The notes under the pieces: model-generated | What the model was told of the DNA's origin: nothing | The model's input: only the letters and a program-made list of their open reading frames with translations | Databases searched by the model: none | Part shown: positions 8,130-15,981 of the stretch, one piece after another | Layout: the number at the start of each line of letters is the position of its first letter | How positions within the stretch are numbered: the stretch's first letter is position 1 | NCBI RefSeq assembly: GCF_007859935.1 | Contig: NZ_SJPO01000007.1 | Span: 186,001 to 250,000, forward strand | Direction of reading: 5' to 3' | Length of the DNA stretch: 64,000 bases | Origin: Posidoniimonas polymericola | GTDB lineage: Bacteria > Planctomycetota > Planctomycetia > Pirellulales > Lacipirellulaceae | Translations under genes and position numbers: made by a program

Positions 8130-9002
8130 CTAGGCGACCAGGCGCAGGACGATCGCGTCCTTCGCGCCGTTCTTCACCTCGTACATCAGCTCGTCGGCGC
8201 CGTGGATGAGCTCGTCGACCGACAGCGGCGGGGTCTCGTAGACGGCCACGCCGATGCTGAAGGTTACCGGCCAATTGTTCTCCTTCATCACACCGTCGAG
8301 GTGAGCCTGCATCCGCTCGATCACGAGCTGGGCCTGCTCCTCGCTGGTCTCGGGAAGCAGGACGGCGAACTCGTCGCCACCCATGCGGGCCGGCACGTCC
8401 ATCTTGCGGACAGTGGCGCGGATGCCGGCGGCGATCGCCTTCAGAAGCCGGTCGCCTTCGAGGTGGCCGAGCGTGTCGTTGACGGTCTTGAAGTTGTCGC
8501 AGTCGATGAACGCCGCGGAAACGGTCGTCTCACGACGCACGGCGCGGGCGATCTCGTCCTCGGCCCGCTCGCGGAACGCCATCGGGTTGATCAGACCTGT
8601 CAGGCCGTCGGTGCGGGCGAGGGTGCGTTCGTTCTCATGGGCCGCCCTCAGGCGGACCAGCATGCCGAGGAACACGGCGAAGAAGCAGCCGTGCACCGAC
8701 GCCAGCCAGATCTCAGCGGCCGTGACGCCGCCGCCCTCTAACGACAGGATGTCGTCGACCAGCCAGGCCGTGCAGCAGGTCGCGGCAAGCAGGGTGCCCA
8801 CCATCAGGCTGCTCACCCAGGTGACCACCAGCACGGGCGGCAGGTAGCACACGATCATCGGGATCTCGTCGCCGGTGGCAAAGTCGAGCACCGCGACCAG
8901 CGAGGCGAACGCGAGCGACAGGGCAATCGAGCGGGCCGGACGTTCACGGCAGCGGTCCAACCAGTTCTCGATTGCGATGGCGGTGGAGTTCAGGTCGGTC
9001 AT
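8130..9002 (-). CDS. Membrane-anchored GGDEF diguanylate cyclase
   Basis: A 290-residue protein that should synthesise cyclic di-GMP from two GTP. The N-terminal part (about residues 20-130) holds several hydrophobic segments that anchor it in the membrane. The C-terminal GGDEF domain begins at LARTDGLTGLINPMAF, and the active-site signature is intact as GGDEF within ARMGGDEFAVLLP. No obvious RxxD inhibitory site is seen five residues upstream of the signature. The start at 9002 (MTDLNST) was preferred over a longer frame reaching 9119, whose extra residues are basic and not family-like. It lies 170 bp upstream of tssK on the same strand; any link to T6SS control is only positional. Confidence 0.9.
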   Translation of the reverse strand: MTDLNSTAIAIENWLDRCRERPARSIALSLAFASLVAVLDFATGDEIPMIVCYLPPVLVVTWVSSLMVGTLLAATCCTAWLVDDILSLEGGGVTAAEIWLASVHGCFFAVFLGMLVRLRAAHENERTLARTDGLTGLINPMAFRERAEDEIARAVRRETTVSAAFIDCDNFKTVNDTLGHLEGDRLLKAIAAGIRATVRKMDVPARMGGDEFAVLLPETSEEQAQLVIERMQAHLDGVMKENNWPVTFSIGVAVYETPPLSVDELIHGADELMYEVKNGAKDAIVLRLVA

Positions 9003-9251
9003 GGCGGCGTCTCGGACGTAGGCGTCGGGGCGAGATTGACAGGCTAAGGTTCGCAAAAACCTAGCTCTCTCGCCGCCGCTACGCTTCGGGGAGACGCACA
9101 TTGATCCCAAAATAGCCAACCCCCAGCAGGCGGACCGCTGGCGTTCGCCGCAGATGTGGGCAGAATCGTCACAACCGGAATAGCCGGTGCGGTCGTGTCC
9201 TCATCGCTCGATTGCGGCGGAGCGACCGCGATCCACGACCCCGCGGACCCG

Positions 9252-10136
9252 CTAGCTACGCAGCACGCGGTCCATCCGCTCCGAGATGTCGGCCAGGCGC
9301 TCTTCGCCCCCGCCGGCGACCTCAGCGGTCGCCCAGCCTGAATAGCCGATCTCGCGGAGCGCCTCGCGGACGGCTGGCCAGTTGACGTCGCCGTCGCCGA
9401 TCTTGCAGAACCCGTTGCTGGCGCCCCAGTCCTTCACGTCAAGCTTGACGATGCGGTGGGCGAGCGTGCGGATCCAGTCTTCGCTTGGGCCAAACTTGCG
9501 GACGTTGCCGATATCGAAATACGAGCCAACCCACGGGCTGTCGATCTCGTCGAGGTAGTCGCGGAGCTGCTCGGGCGTTTCGCAGAAGCCATTCCAGACG
9601 TTCTCGATCAGCATCCGCACGCCGAGGCGGCTCGCCAACGGCAGCGTCTTGCGGATCTCGGTGATCGAGCGTTGCCAGACGTGGTCGTGGGTCTCTTCGG
9701 GGCCGCTCACCTTGCCGGGGACCAGCAGCACCGAGTCGCCGCCGTAGGCCTTGGCGTCGCGGAGCGCCTGCTCGAGGATCGCCCGGCCGCGGTCGCGGAC
9801 CGCTGCGTCGGGCGATGAGAGCCGCGTGCCCCAGTGTTCCATGTCGACCAGCCCGTGCACAGGCATGCCGGTCGCTTCGGTGGCGGCGCGGGCCTCTGCG
9901 GTGGTGGGGCCGCCGGGGCTGACAAGCTCCATGCCGTGGTAGCCGAGCCGCTTGCAGAGCTCAAACTTATCGAGCACTGAACCGTCGGTATTGATCATGC
10001 CCCATTTCACCGCCTTGTAGATTGGCGGCGTGGCCAGGTCGGCGGACGACTTGCTGATGTCGGCCAGGACGCGTGCTGAGGTCGAGAGTGTCGCGGACGC
10101 TGCCGCGGCAGTCGCCAGGAAAGCTCTGCGGTGCAT
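9252..10136 (-). CDS. Tat-exported sugar phosphate isomerase/epimerase-like TIM-barrel protein
   Basis: A 294-residue protein of the xylose-isomerase-like TIM-barrel (AP endonuclease 2) family. The N-terminus carries a twin-arginine motif, MHRRAFL, followed by an Ala-rich hydrophobic stretch, so export folded by the Tat route is likely. Family features are GYHGMELVSPGG near residue 55, MLIENVWNGF near 175 (a metal-ligand Glu), SYFDIGNVRKFG near 205 and a C-terminal TAEVAGGGEERL with another conserved Glu. Planctomycetes carry many such proteins, often annotated as hydroxypyruvate isomerase-like; the substrate cannot be read from sequence. Start at 10136 was chosen for the Tat signal. Confidence 0.85.
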   Translation of the reverse strand: MHRRAFLATAAAASATLSTSARVLADISKSSADLATPPIYKAVKWGMINTDGSVLDKFELCKRLGYHGMELVSPGGPTTAEARAATEATGMPVHGLVDMEHWGTRLSSPDAAVRDRGRAILEQALRDAKAYGGDSVLLVPGKVSGPEETHDHVWQRSITEIRKTLPLASRLGVRMLIENVWNGFCETPEQLRDYLDEIDSPWVGSYFDIGNVRKFGPSEDWIRTLAHRIVKLDVKDWGASNGFCKIGDGDVNWPAVREALREIGYSGWATAEVAGGGEERLADISERMDRVLRS

Positions 10137-10379
10137 GGGACGCCATTGTGGGAGTTGGGGGCGAGTTGGTCGCAATCTCGAGTTTACCGGCCGTTGCGCC
10201 GGAGTGGCAAGCTTGGCGGATCGTCGAATGCTTGTGGCGGCTTTGGCGGATGGCCTCCTATTCGGTAACGGGAGTTAGCCGCGGGACTTGACGCAGAAAA
10301 TGCCAAGTTTGCGAATAAACAGCGAATTGCCGGCGGGGCTGCCTGCGGCAGCACGAAAGGAGCTCGCACTGGCGGCCGG

Positions 10380-11357
10380 CTACTCGGGGTAGATGACGCC
10401 CCAATCTTGTTTCATGTCGACCACGTTCCAGCCCCTGTCCGGCGCGGCGTCGAGTGCTCGGTCGAGCTGGCCGACGTGCGAGTCGCGGTCGTACGCCCAC
10501 TCCCGATCGGCGTCGGTGTGGTGGACGATCATGCCGAACCGCGGCCCCTCGCCTGCGGTGGTCCACTCGAGCATCTGGAAGTCGCCGTCGGAGTTGCCGG
10601 CGGCGAAGATCGGGCGGCGGCCGATGTGGCCCTGGATGCCGACCGGCTTGCCGGCCTTGTCGTCGATGAGGTCGATCTCGGCAAGCTTTAGGATGACAGG
10701 CGTGCCGTCGCGGACCTCGTACTTCATCTTCAGGCTGCTGCCGACGACCTGCTCCGGGGGGATGCCGTAGGTCGCCTCGGCCCAGGGACGGATGAACTCG
10801 ATGCCGCCCCCGGAGACGATAAAGGTCTTGAAGCCGTTGGCTCGCAGGTAGTCGAGCAGCTCCAGCATCGGCTGGAAGACCATCTCGGTGTAACGCTTGC
10901 CGGTCTGCGGGTGGGTGGCCTCGGCCATCCACGCCGAGACCTCGGCGGTGAACTCCTCGGTGGTCATGCCGGCGTGGGTCGCCGCCACTAGCTGCATCAG
11001 GCCCTTCTCGCCCGACGCGGCGACCGCCTTGAGGTCGCCCTTGAGCACCGACGCGAACGCCTCCTCGGTCTGCCACTCGGGGTGATCGCCGGCCGTCGCG
11101 CGGACGCGGTCGATAGCGAAAAAGAGCTGGAAGTAGGCGGGCTGCTCTGACCACAGGCAGCCGTCGTTGTCGAAGGTAGCGATCCGCTCGGCCGGCGGAA
11201 CGTAGTCGGGGGAGCCCTCGGTGGTGACCCGCTCGACGAAGTTGACGATCGCCTGTTTCGCGGGACTATCGTTCCAGCTGGGGAGCGACTCGGCCGCCGA
11301 CGAGGCAGCTGCGCAGGCGATCCACAGGGAGGCGGTGGTTAGTGAGATCTTGCTCAT
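10380..11357 (-). CDS. Secreted HAD-family phosphatase
   Basis: A 325-residue protein with an N-terminal signal peptide (cleavage probably after the SSAAE region, about residue 22) and a haloacid dehalogenase fold. Motif I is ATFDNDGCLW, with the nucleophile and acid/base aspartates two residues apart. Motif II is the FIVSGGG segment, and motif IV is AAGNSDGD with its metal-binding acidic pair. This arrangement resembles the phosphoserine-phosphatase branch (PF12710), with a large alpha-helical cap between motifs I and II. It probably hydrolyses a phosphomonoester outside the cytoplasm. It lies downstream of a sulfatase on the same strand, but a terminator separates the two, so it is probably transcribed alone. 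Confidence 0.85.
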   Translation of the reverse strand: MSKISLTTASLWIACAAASSAAESLPSWNDSPAKQAIVNFVERVTTEGSPDYVPPAERIATFDNDGCLWSEQPAYFQLFFAIDRVRATAGDHPEWQTEEAFASVLKGDLKAVAASGEKGLMQLVAATHAGMTTEEFTAEVSAWMAEATHPQTGKRYTEMVFQPMLELLDYLRANGFKTFIVSGGGIEFIRPWAEATYGIPPEQVVGSSLKMKYEVRDGTPVILKLAEIDLIDDKAGKPVGIQGHIGRRPIFAAGNSDGDFQMLEWTTAGEGPRFGMIVHHTDADREWAYDRDSHVGQLDRALDAAPDRGWNVVDMKQDWGVIYPE

Positions 11358-11457
11358 GGAGGTTGGCTTGCAGGGCTTAGGCGTGGGAACGCGAGGACCA
11401 GGGTGGGCTGGGGTTCTGATTGGCCAAGGCGGCTAGCCGTACTTAAGGCGCGCCGCT

Positions 11458-11597
11458 GGGTTTTGTCCGCTGGATTTTGTCCGAAACCTCGAGCGGAGGG
11501 GACAAAACCCCCACGACATTTCTCGCTCAGGTTCGTTTTCGACTTGTTTCACTGGGTACTTCGCGGCTGAGGGCGGCGGAGCCCGGGAGTTTTGTCC
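11458..11597. repeat. Four TTTTGTCC octamers, two forming an 11-bp inverted repeat
   Basis: TTTTGTCC occurs at 11461-11468, 11475-11482 and 11590-11597, and its complement GGACAAAA at 11500-11507. The first and the inverted copy extend to a perfect 11-bp inverted repeat, GGGTTTTGTCC (11458-11468) and GGACAAAACCC (11500-11510). Confidence 0.75.
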
Positions 11598-11625
11598 TCA
11601 GGTTAGAACCCCAAACACCCACCAC

Positions 11626-11710
11626 GCCGCCTCCGTTAGGCGGCTTGCGGCCGGCGCCGACCGCGCAGGAGCGAGCCCCGACGGAGCTGTGGAAAACGCC
11701 GTCTCGGCGT
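11626..11710. repeat. Three tandem short hairpins
   Basis: GCCGCCT/AGGCGGC (11626-11632 with 11638-11644, loop 5), an interrupted GCGG-CGG/CCG-CCGC stem (11647-11664), and ACGCCG/CGGCGT (11696-11701 with 11705-11710, loop 3). Similar strings of short hairpins occur at 24544-24599 and 27091-27170. Confidence 0.6.
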
Positions 11711-11931
11711 GGTGTTGTTTCATTGGACGAGTCTTATTTGACCACACCGGGCGGCTGATTTCTACAAAGAAGCGGGCCGACAGCCGTCCCTGTTCCAACC
11801 GACTGCTCTCGATGAACTTCGTTCCCGGAGGCGTCCTTAGGCTCCCCTACGGCTACTAAACAGAAGGCAACAACGAGAACGAAGCCTCGACGCGAGTGCT
11901 TCGGACGACATCCTGGTTCATCGGTGGAACC

Positions 11932-11966
11932 AAAAAAAAGCCGCCGGCCCGATACGGGCCGGCGGC
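11932..11966 (-). terminator. Strong intrinsic terminator of the sulfatase gene
   Basis: An 11-bp perfect stem (11940-11950 with 11956-11966) with a 5-base loop is followed, on the - strand, by eight T residues (A-run at 11932-11939). It lies 17 bases beyond the sulfatase stop codon. Confidence 0.93.
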
Positions 11967-11983
11967 TGGTTGGGGCCGGTAAG

Positions 11984-13582
11984 TTATTTCCCGCCGACGT
12001 TCATCATCTTGATCTTCTCTTCCAGCGTCGAGAGGCTCCAGTCTCCCGGCGCCTGGCTCGGCGGGAACTCCTTGAGCGTCATCAGGAACTTGCTGGCGAC
12101 CACCTGCATCGGACCGAGGACGTAGGCGCGGTCGATCATCCAGTCGTGGTAGGTGTTGGAGTTGTGCTGCGACTTCTCGAACGGGTCGCGGCGCAGGTTG
12201 AAGAGCAGCGGCATCCGCAGCTTGATAAACGGCTCACGCCAGATCTGAAGCTGGTGAGCGCGGTTCTCGAGGTAGACGGCCTTCCAGTCGCCCACCCGAA
12301 TCGCGCAGATCTCTCCGGAGTCGGCCGGGTAGATGAACTCCTTGCGTGGCGACGCCTGCTGATCCTCGATGATGGTCTTGAACGTGCCGGCCTTCTGCAG
12401 GTAGTCCAGCATGTTGTAGCCGTCGATGTAGTTCTTGTACTTGCGGCCGTTGAGCTCGACTCCTGACTTCAGCTTTTCCTTGATATCGGGGGCTCCAGCG
12501 GCGGCGGCAAAGGTGGGCAGCCAGTCCTCGTGCGAGACGATGCCGTTGACCGTCGTGCCGGCCGGGAACTTGCCAGGCCAGCGGACGAACGCGGGCACGC
12601 GGTAGGCGCCTTCCCAGTTGGAGTTCTTCTCGTTGCGGAACGGCGTGGTGCCGGCGTCGGGCCAGGTGTTGTAGTGCGGACCGTTGTCCGTCGAGTACAT
12701 CACGATGGTGTTGTCGGCGATGCCGAGTTCATCGATAAGAGCCAGCAGCTCGCCCACCTGCATGTCGTGCTCGACCATGCCGTCGGAGTACTCATCCGAA
12801 TTGGGGCCGGCCAGGTTCTTGTGCTCCTTCTTCACGTGCGTGCGGAAGTGCATGCGGGTGGCGTTCCACCAGCAAAAGAACGGGGCGTCGTCGTCGTTCT
12901 TGCGCTTGATGAAGTCCTTGGCGGCGGCCAGCGTCTCTTCGTCGATCGTCTCCATCCGCTTCTTGGTAAGCGGGCCGGTGTCCTCGATCGTCTGGGTGCC
13001 GTCGCCGTTGGCCGTGCACTTGAGAACCCCACGCGGGCCGAATTGCTCGCGGAAGGTCTTGCCATTCGCCAGCACCATATCGCCCGGGTAGTCACGGTGC
13101 TCGGGCTCTTCCTCGGCATTCAGGTGGTAGAGGTTGCCGAGGAATTCATCGAAACCGTGCATGGTCGGCAGGTGCTCGTCGCGGTCGCCCTGGTGGTTCT
13201 TTCCGAACTGCCCGGTCGCGTACCCCTGGCTCTTGAGCACCGTAGCCATGGTGACGTCGGTTTTCTGCCAGCCTTCCGGCGCCGCCGGCATGCCGACCTT
13301 GGTCATCCCGGAGCGGATGGGGACGCTGCCCCCTATGAACGCCGCGCGGCCCGCCGTGCAGCTCTGCTGCGCATAGTAGTCGGTAAAGGCGATGCCCTCT
13401 GCCGCGACGCGGTCGATGTTCGGCGTCCTGTAGCCCATCATGCCGCGGTTGTTGTGGCTGATGTTCCAGGTGCCGATGTCGTCGCCCCAGATGACCAGGA
13501 TGTTCGGTTTGTCGGCCGCCAGCGCGGCGGACGCGGCTAGGCACACTGCGAGTGTGCCTAGCAAGGTGGCAATTCGATTCAT
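11984..13582 (-). CDS. Secreted formylglycine-dependent sulfatase (arylsulfatase)
   Basis: A 532-residue sulfatase that hydrolyses sulfate esters after export. It has a signal peptide ending near ALAAD (residue 24), then KPNILVIWGDDIG with the metal-binding aspartates. The modification motif is SCTAGR at residues 74-79, where Cys75 fits the (C/S)-x-(P/A)-x-R consensus for conversion to formylglycine. A second metal/sulfate site block, VMYSTDNGPHYNTWPD, lies near residue 300. The start at 13582 gives the signal peptide; upstream residues in the same frame are not family-like. It has its own terminator. The substrate is unknown; planctomycetes use such enzymes on sulfated algal polysaccharides. 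It is divergent from the OprB porin gene, which could import the product. Confidence 0.93.
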   Translation of the reverse strand: MNRIATLLGTLAVCLAASAALAADKPNILVIWGDDIGTWNISHNNRGMMGYRTPNIDRVAAEGIAFTDYYAQQSCTAGRAAFIGGSVPIRSGMTKVGMPAAPEGWQKTDVTMATVLKSQGYATGQFGKNHQGDRDEHLPTMHGFDEFLGNLYHLNAEEEPEHRDYPGDMVLANGKTFREQFGPRGVLKCTANGDGTQTIEDTGPLTKKRMETIDEETLAAAKDFIKRKNDDDAPFFCWWNATRMHFRTHVKKEHKNLAGPNSDEYSDGMVEHDMQVGELLALIDELGIADNTIVMYSTDNGPHYNTWPDAGTTPFRNEKNSNWEGAYRVPAFVRWPGKFPAGTTVNGIVSHEDWLPTFAAAAGAPDIKEKLKSGVELNGRKYKNYIDGYNMLDYLQKAGTFKTIIEDQQASPRKEFIYPADSGEICAIRVGDWKAVYLENRAHQLQIWREPFIKLRMPLLFNLRRDPFEKSQHNSNTYHDWMIDRAYVLGPMQVVASKFLMTLKEFPPSQAPGDWSLSTLEEKIKMMNVGGK

Positions 13583-14021
13583 TGTGTTGCTCTCGGGAGG
13601 TGTGAACCGGGTGAATGAGGGAACGCTAGGTCGCGGTCGGACGCAATTGTGACCGGTTGGCGCGCCTAAGTAAACAATTCGCCCGACGCAATCTCGGGAC
13701 AGGGGAGACCGGATCGTGGCCGCCAACTGCGGCGGTCGCAGGTTAAGACGAGCGCGTTCGGGTCCGAAGATTCCATGAAGGCGGCCGCGGGATGGGCGGC
13801 GAGAAAGCGAAGTTGGGCGGTGGCCTATTCCTAACAGAGCCCGATAAGCGGGCGGGTACCAGGCCACTGTAGAGGTTAGCTCACTTCTGCCAAGAATGCG
13901 CAAGCGTGCACGCTAAACCCCGCGGGCTGCAACGGTTGTGCCGGCAGAATCGCCTCCGGCACGGCGGCCGCCCGTTCGGTGACGATGAGTACAGAGGACC
14001 CCGCCTCCAGGAAACCGTTCA
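13583..14021. other. Divergent intergenic region between sulfatase and porin genes
   Basis: This 439-bp interval must hold the promoters for both genes. I see no coding frame with family features and no clear sigma-70 promoter or palindrome. An AT-richer stretch at about 13640-13685 is the likeliest promoter area for the sulfatase. A basic reading frame seen in part of it looks like random high-GC sequence. Confidence 0.4.
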
Positions 14022-15251
14022 ATGCGACGACCAATCGCCCTGCTGCTCAACATGGTGTTGCTCGCCTCAGCGGCGTCGGCCCAGTCGCCTGCTCCGCTGA
14101 CCGGCGACTGGCTCGGCAACCGCGCCTGGCTGGCCGAGCACGGCGTGACGTTCAACCTGGACGTCGCGAATTTCTACATGGGCGTCGCGTCGGGGGGGCT
14201 CGAGCGGCACTTCCCCTACGGCGGCCATGGCGACTACGTGACGAACGTTGACTTCGGCAAGCTGTGCGGCCGGGAGGGGCTGTTCCTCAAGATCCGCGCC
14301 GAGCACCGTTTTGGTGAGAACATCAACCGCAGCACCGGCGCCTTTTTGCCAGCCGCCGTGCTGGCCGACCTGCCGGTGGCAGACAGCGAGCAGCTGCTGC
14401 TGACCAACGTGCTGTTCACGCAGGCGTTGTCGGAGCGGTTCGCGGTGTTCTTCGGCAAGCTCGACACCCTCGACGGCGACGCCAACGCGTTTGCCCATGG
14501 GCGTGGCAAGACCCAGTTCTCTAACGTTGGCTTTGTCGCCAACCCGATTGCGTTGCGGACTGTTCCCTACTCGACACTCGGCTGTGGGTTCGCCGTGCTG
14601 GGCGAGGGGGGTGAGCCGGTCTTCTCCTACATGGTGCTCAACCCAACCGACACCGCCGATACCGATGGCTTCGACGAGCTGTTCGCCGAGGGGGTCGCGA
14701 TGGCGGCCGAACTGCGGCTGCCGACCAATTTCGCCGGCATGCCCGGCCACCAGTTGTTCGCCGCGACGTGGAACAGTCGCGATTATGTCTCGCTGGGTCA
14801 GGACCCCCGCGTAGTGTTCCCCAACGTGCCGATCAATGAAGTTACCGGATCCTGGTCGGCCTACTGGAACTTCGACCAGTACCTCGTGCACAGCGGCTGC
14901 GACCCGACGGTCGGCTGGGGCGTGTTCGGACGGGCGGGCGTCGCCGACGATCGCGCGAACCCGCTGGCGTGGTTCCTGAGCTTCGGCGTCGGCGGCCACA
15001 ACATGATGGCCGGGCACGAGGCCGATACGTTCGGGGCCGGCTGGTTCATCTCGGGGACCAGCAACGAGGTCGGCCCGTTGCTGCAGGCCACGCTCGGCCC
15101 GCTCGGCGACGGGCAGGGCGTCGAGCTGTTCTACAACTGGCAGGCAACGCCGTGGCTCAATGTAACGCCGGACCTGCAGGTCATCGTCCCCGCTCGGGAG
15201 CAGGTCGACACGGCGCTCGCGCTCGGTGTGCGTGCGGTGGTCACGCTCTAG
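14022..15251 (+). CDS. OprB-type carbohydrate-selective porin
   Basis: A 409-residue outer-membrane beta-barrel protein of the OprB family. It has a signal peptide (residues 1-20, cleavage at ASAQ) and the typical start of the mature protein, LTGDWLGNRAWLAEHGVTF. The strands alternate with aromatic girdles, and the chain ends in a hydrophobic strand finishing AVVTL, as expected for barrel insertion. OprB porins let monosaccharides and small oligosaccharides diffuse across the outer membrane. It is divergent from the sulfatase gene. The ATG at 14022 was chosen because the signal peptide follows directly. Confidence 0.88.
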   Translation: MRRPIALLLNMVLLASAASAQSPAPLTGDWLGNRAWLAEHGVTFNLDVANFYMGVASGGLERHFPYGGHGDYVTNVDFGKLCGREGLFLKIRAEHRFGENINRSTGAFLPAAVLADLPVADSEQLLLTNVLFTQALSERFAVFFGKLDTLDGDANAFAHGRGKTQFSNVGFVANPIALRTVPYSTLGCGFAVLGEGGEPVFSYMVLNPTDTADTDGFDELFAEGVAMAAELRLPTNFAGMPGHQLFAATWNSRDYVSLGQDPRVVFPNVPINEVTGSWSAYWNFDQYLVHSGCDPTVGWGVFGRAGVADDRANPLAWFLSFGVGGHNMMAGHEADTFGAGWFISGTSNEVGPLLQATLGPLGDGQGVELFYNWQATPWLNVTPDLQVIVPAREQVDTALALGVRAVVTL

Positions 15252-15431
15252 CCGTTTTCTTCGCTAGCACGCCTGGCGAGCAGCCCCTGGTCGCTGCGCG
15301 CCCGGTTTGGTCGCCAAGCCCACGTATCTTGGGGCCGGCGTGGCCCGGTACGTGAGTTGCTTTCCCGGGTAGCGTTGACACGCGTCGCCAGGACTTCGGT
15401 GCGGCGCATCCTCCCGACCGAAAGCGTAACT

Positions 15432-15968
15432 ATGAGCACCCACAGCGCCACCACGACGCCGGAAAAACTCGATGAACTATACGAACTGATCGATGGCATG
15501 GAGACCGCCCTGATGACCACCCGCCGCCCCGACGGCACGATGGTCACGCGGCCGATGGCGACTCAGGACCGCGGGCCGCTAGCCGATTTGTGGTTCGTCA
15601 CCAGTATTGACACGCACAAGGTTGAAGAGATCGAGGCCGACCCGCACGTCTGCCTCGGCTACTACAACGACAGCACCAAGGAGTGGGTGTCGGTCAGCGG
15701 TAAGGCGACCATCTCACAGGACCGCGACAAGATCCGCGAGCTCCACAAGCCCGATTGGGAGATGTGGTTCCCCAACGAGGGCGGCAACCGCGACGGCGGG
15801 CCGGACGACCCGCGGCTGGCGCTGATCTTCGTCGAAGCACTCTCGGTCCACTACATGAAGGCCAAGCACTCCAAGCCGGTCGCGTTGTTCGAGATCGCCA
15901 AGGGCATGATGACCGGCAGTCGCCCCGACCTGGGACGCGAAGAAGAGCTGAGTCGCGCCGAGTTGTAG
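15432..15968 (+). CDS. PPOX-fold (pyridoxamine 5'-phosphate oxidase-like) general stress protein
   Basis: A 178-residue cytoplasmic protein with the split-barrel FMN-binding fold of the general stress protein 26 group. Features are ETALMTTRRPDGTMVTRPMA near residue 25, ADLWFVTSIDTHKVEEI near 50 and VCLGYYNDSTKEWVSVSGKA near 75. The C-terminal part carries the conserved MEMWFPNEG-like segment, here EMWFPNEGGNRDGGPDD. The enzyme activity of this group is not well defined; it binds flavin or a related cofactor. The start at 15432 follows the family; the frame is open further upstream but without similarity. Confidence 0.88.
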   Translation: MSTHSATTTPEKLDELYELIDGMETALMTTRRPDGTMVTRPMATQDRGPLADLWFVTSIDTHKVEEIEADPHVCLGYYNDSTKEWVSVSGKATISQDRDKIRELHKPDWEMWFPNEGGNRDGGPDDPRLALIFVEALSVHYMKAKHSKPVALFEIAKGMMTGSRPDLGREEELSRAEL

Positions 15969-15981
15969 CGGCGGCAGGTCG

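Larger units (their letters stand above)
11358..11930. other. 573-bp gene-free interval rich in short repeats
   Basis: No reading frame here resembles a protein. The interval holds a cluster of TTTTGTCC octamers in both orientations (11458-11597), three adjacent short hairpins (11626-11710) and an imperfect stem near 11879-11908. The base composition is less GC-rich than the neighbouring genes. It could be the remnant of a small mobile element or a regulatory/attachment region. Confidence 0.6.

Noticed and set aside
12530-13540. A 336-codon + strand frame antisense to the sulfatase
   Set aside because: The sulfatase has signal peptide and active-site motifs; the opposite frame is repetitive and lacks a ribosome-binding site.
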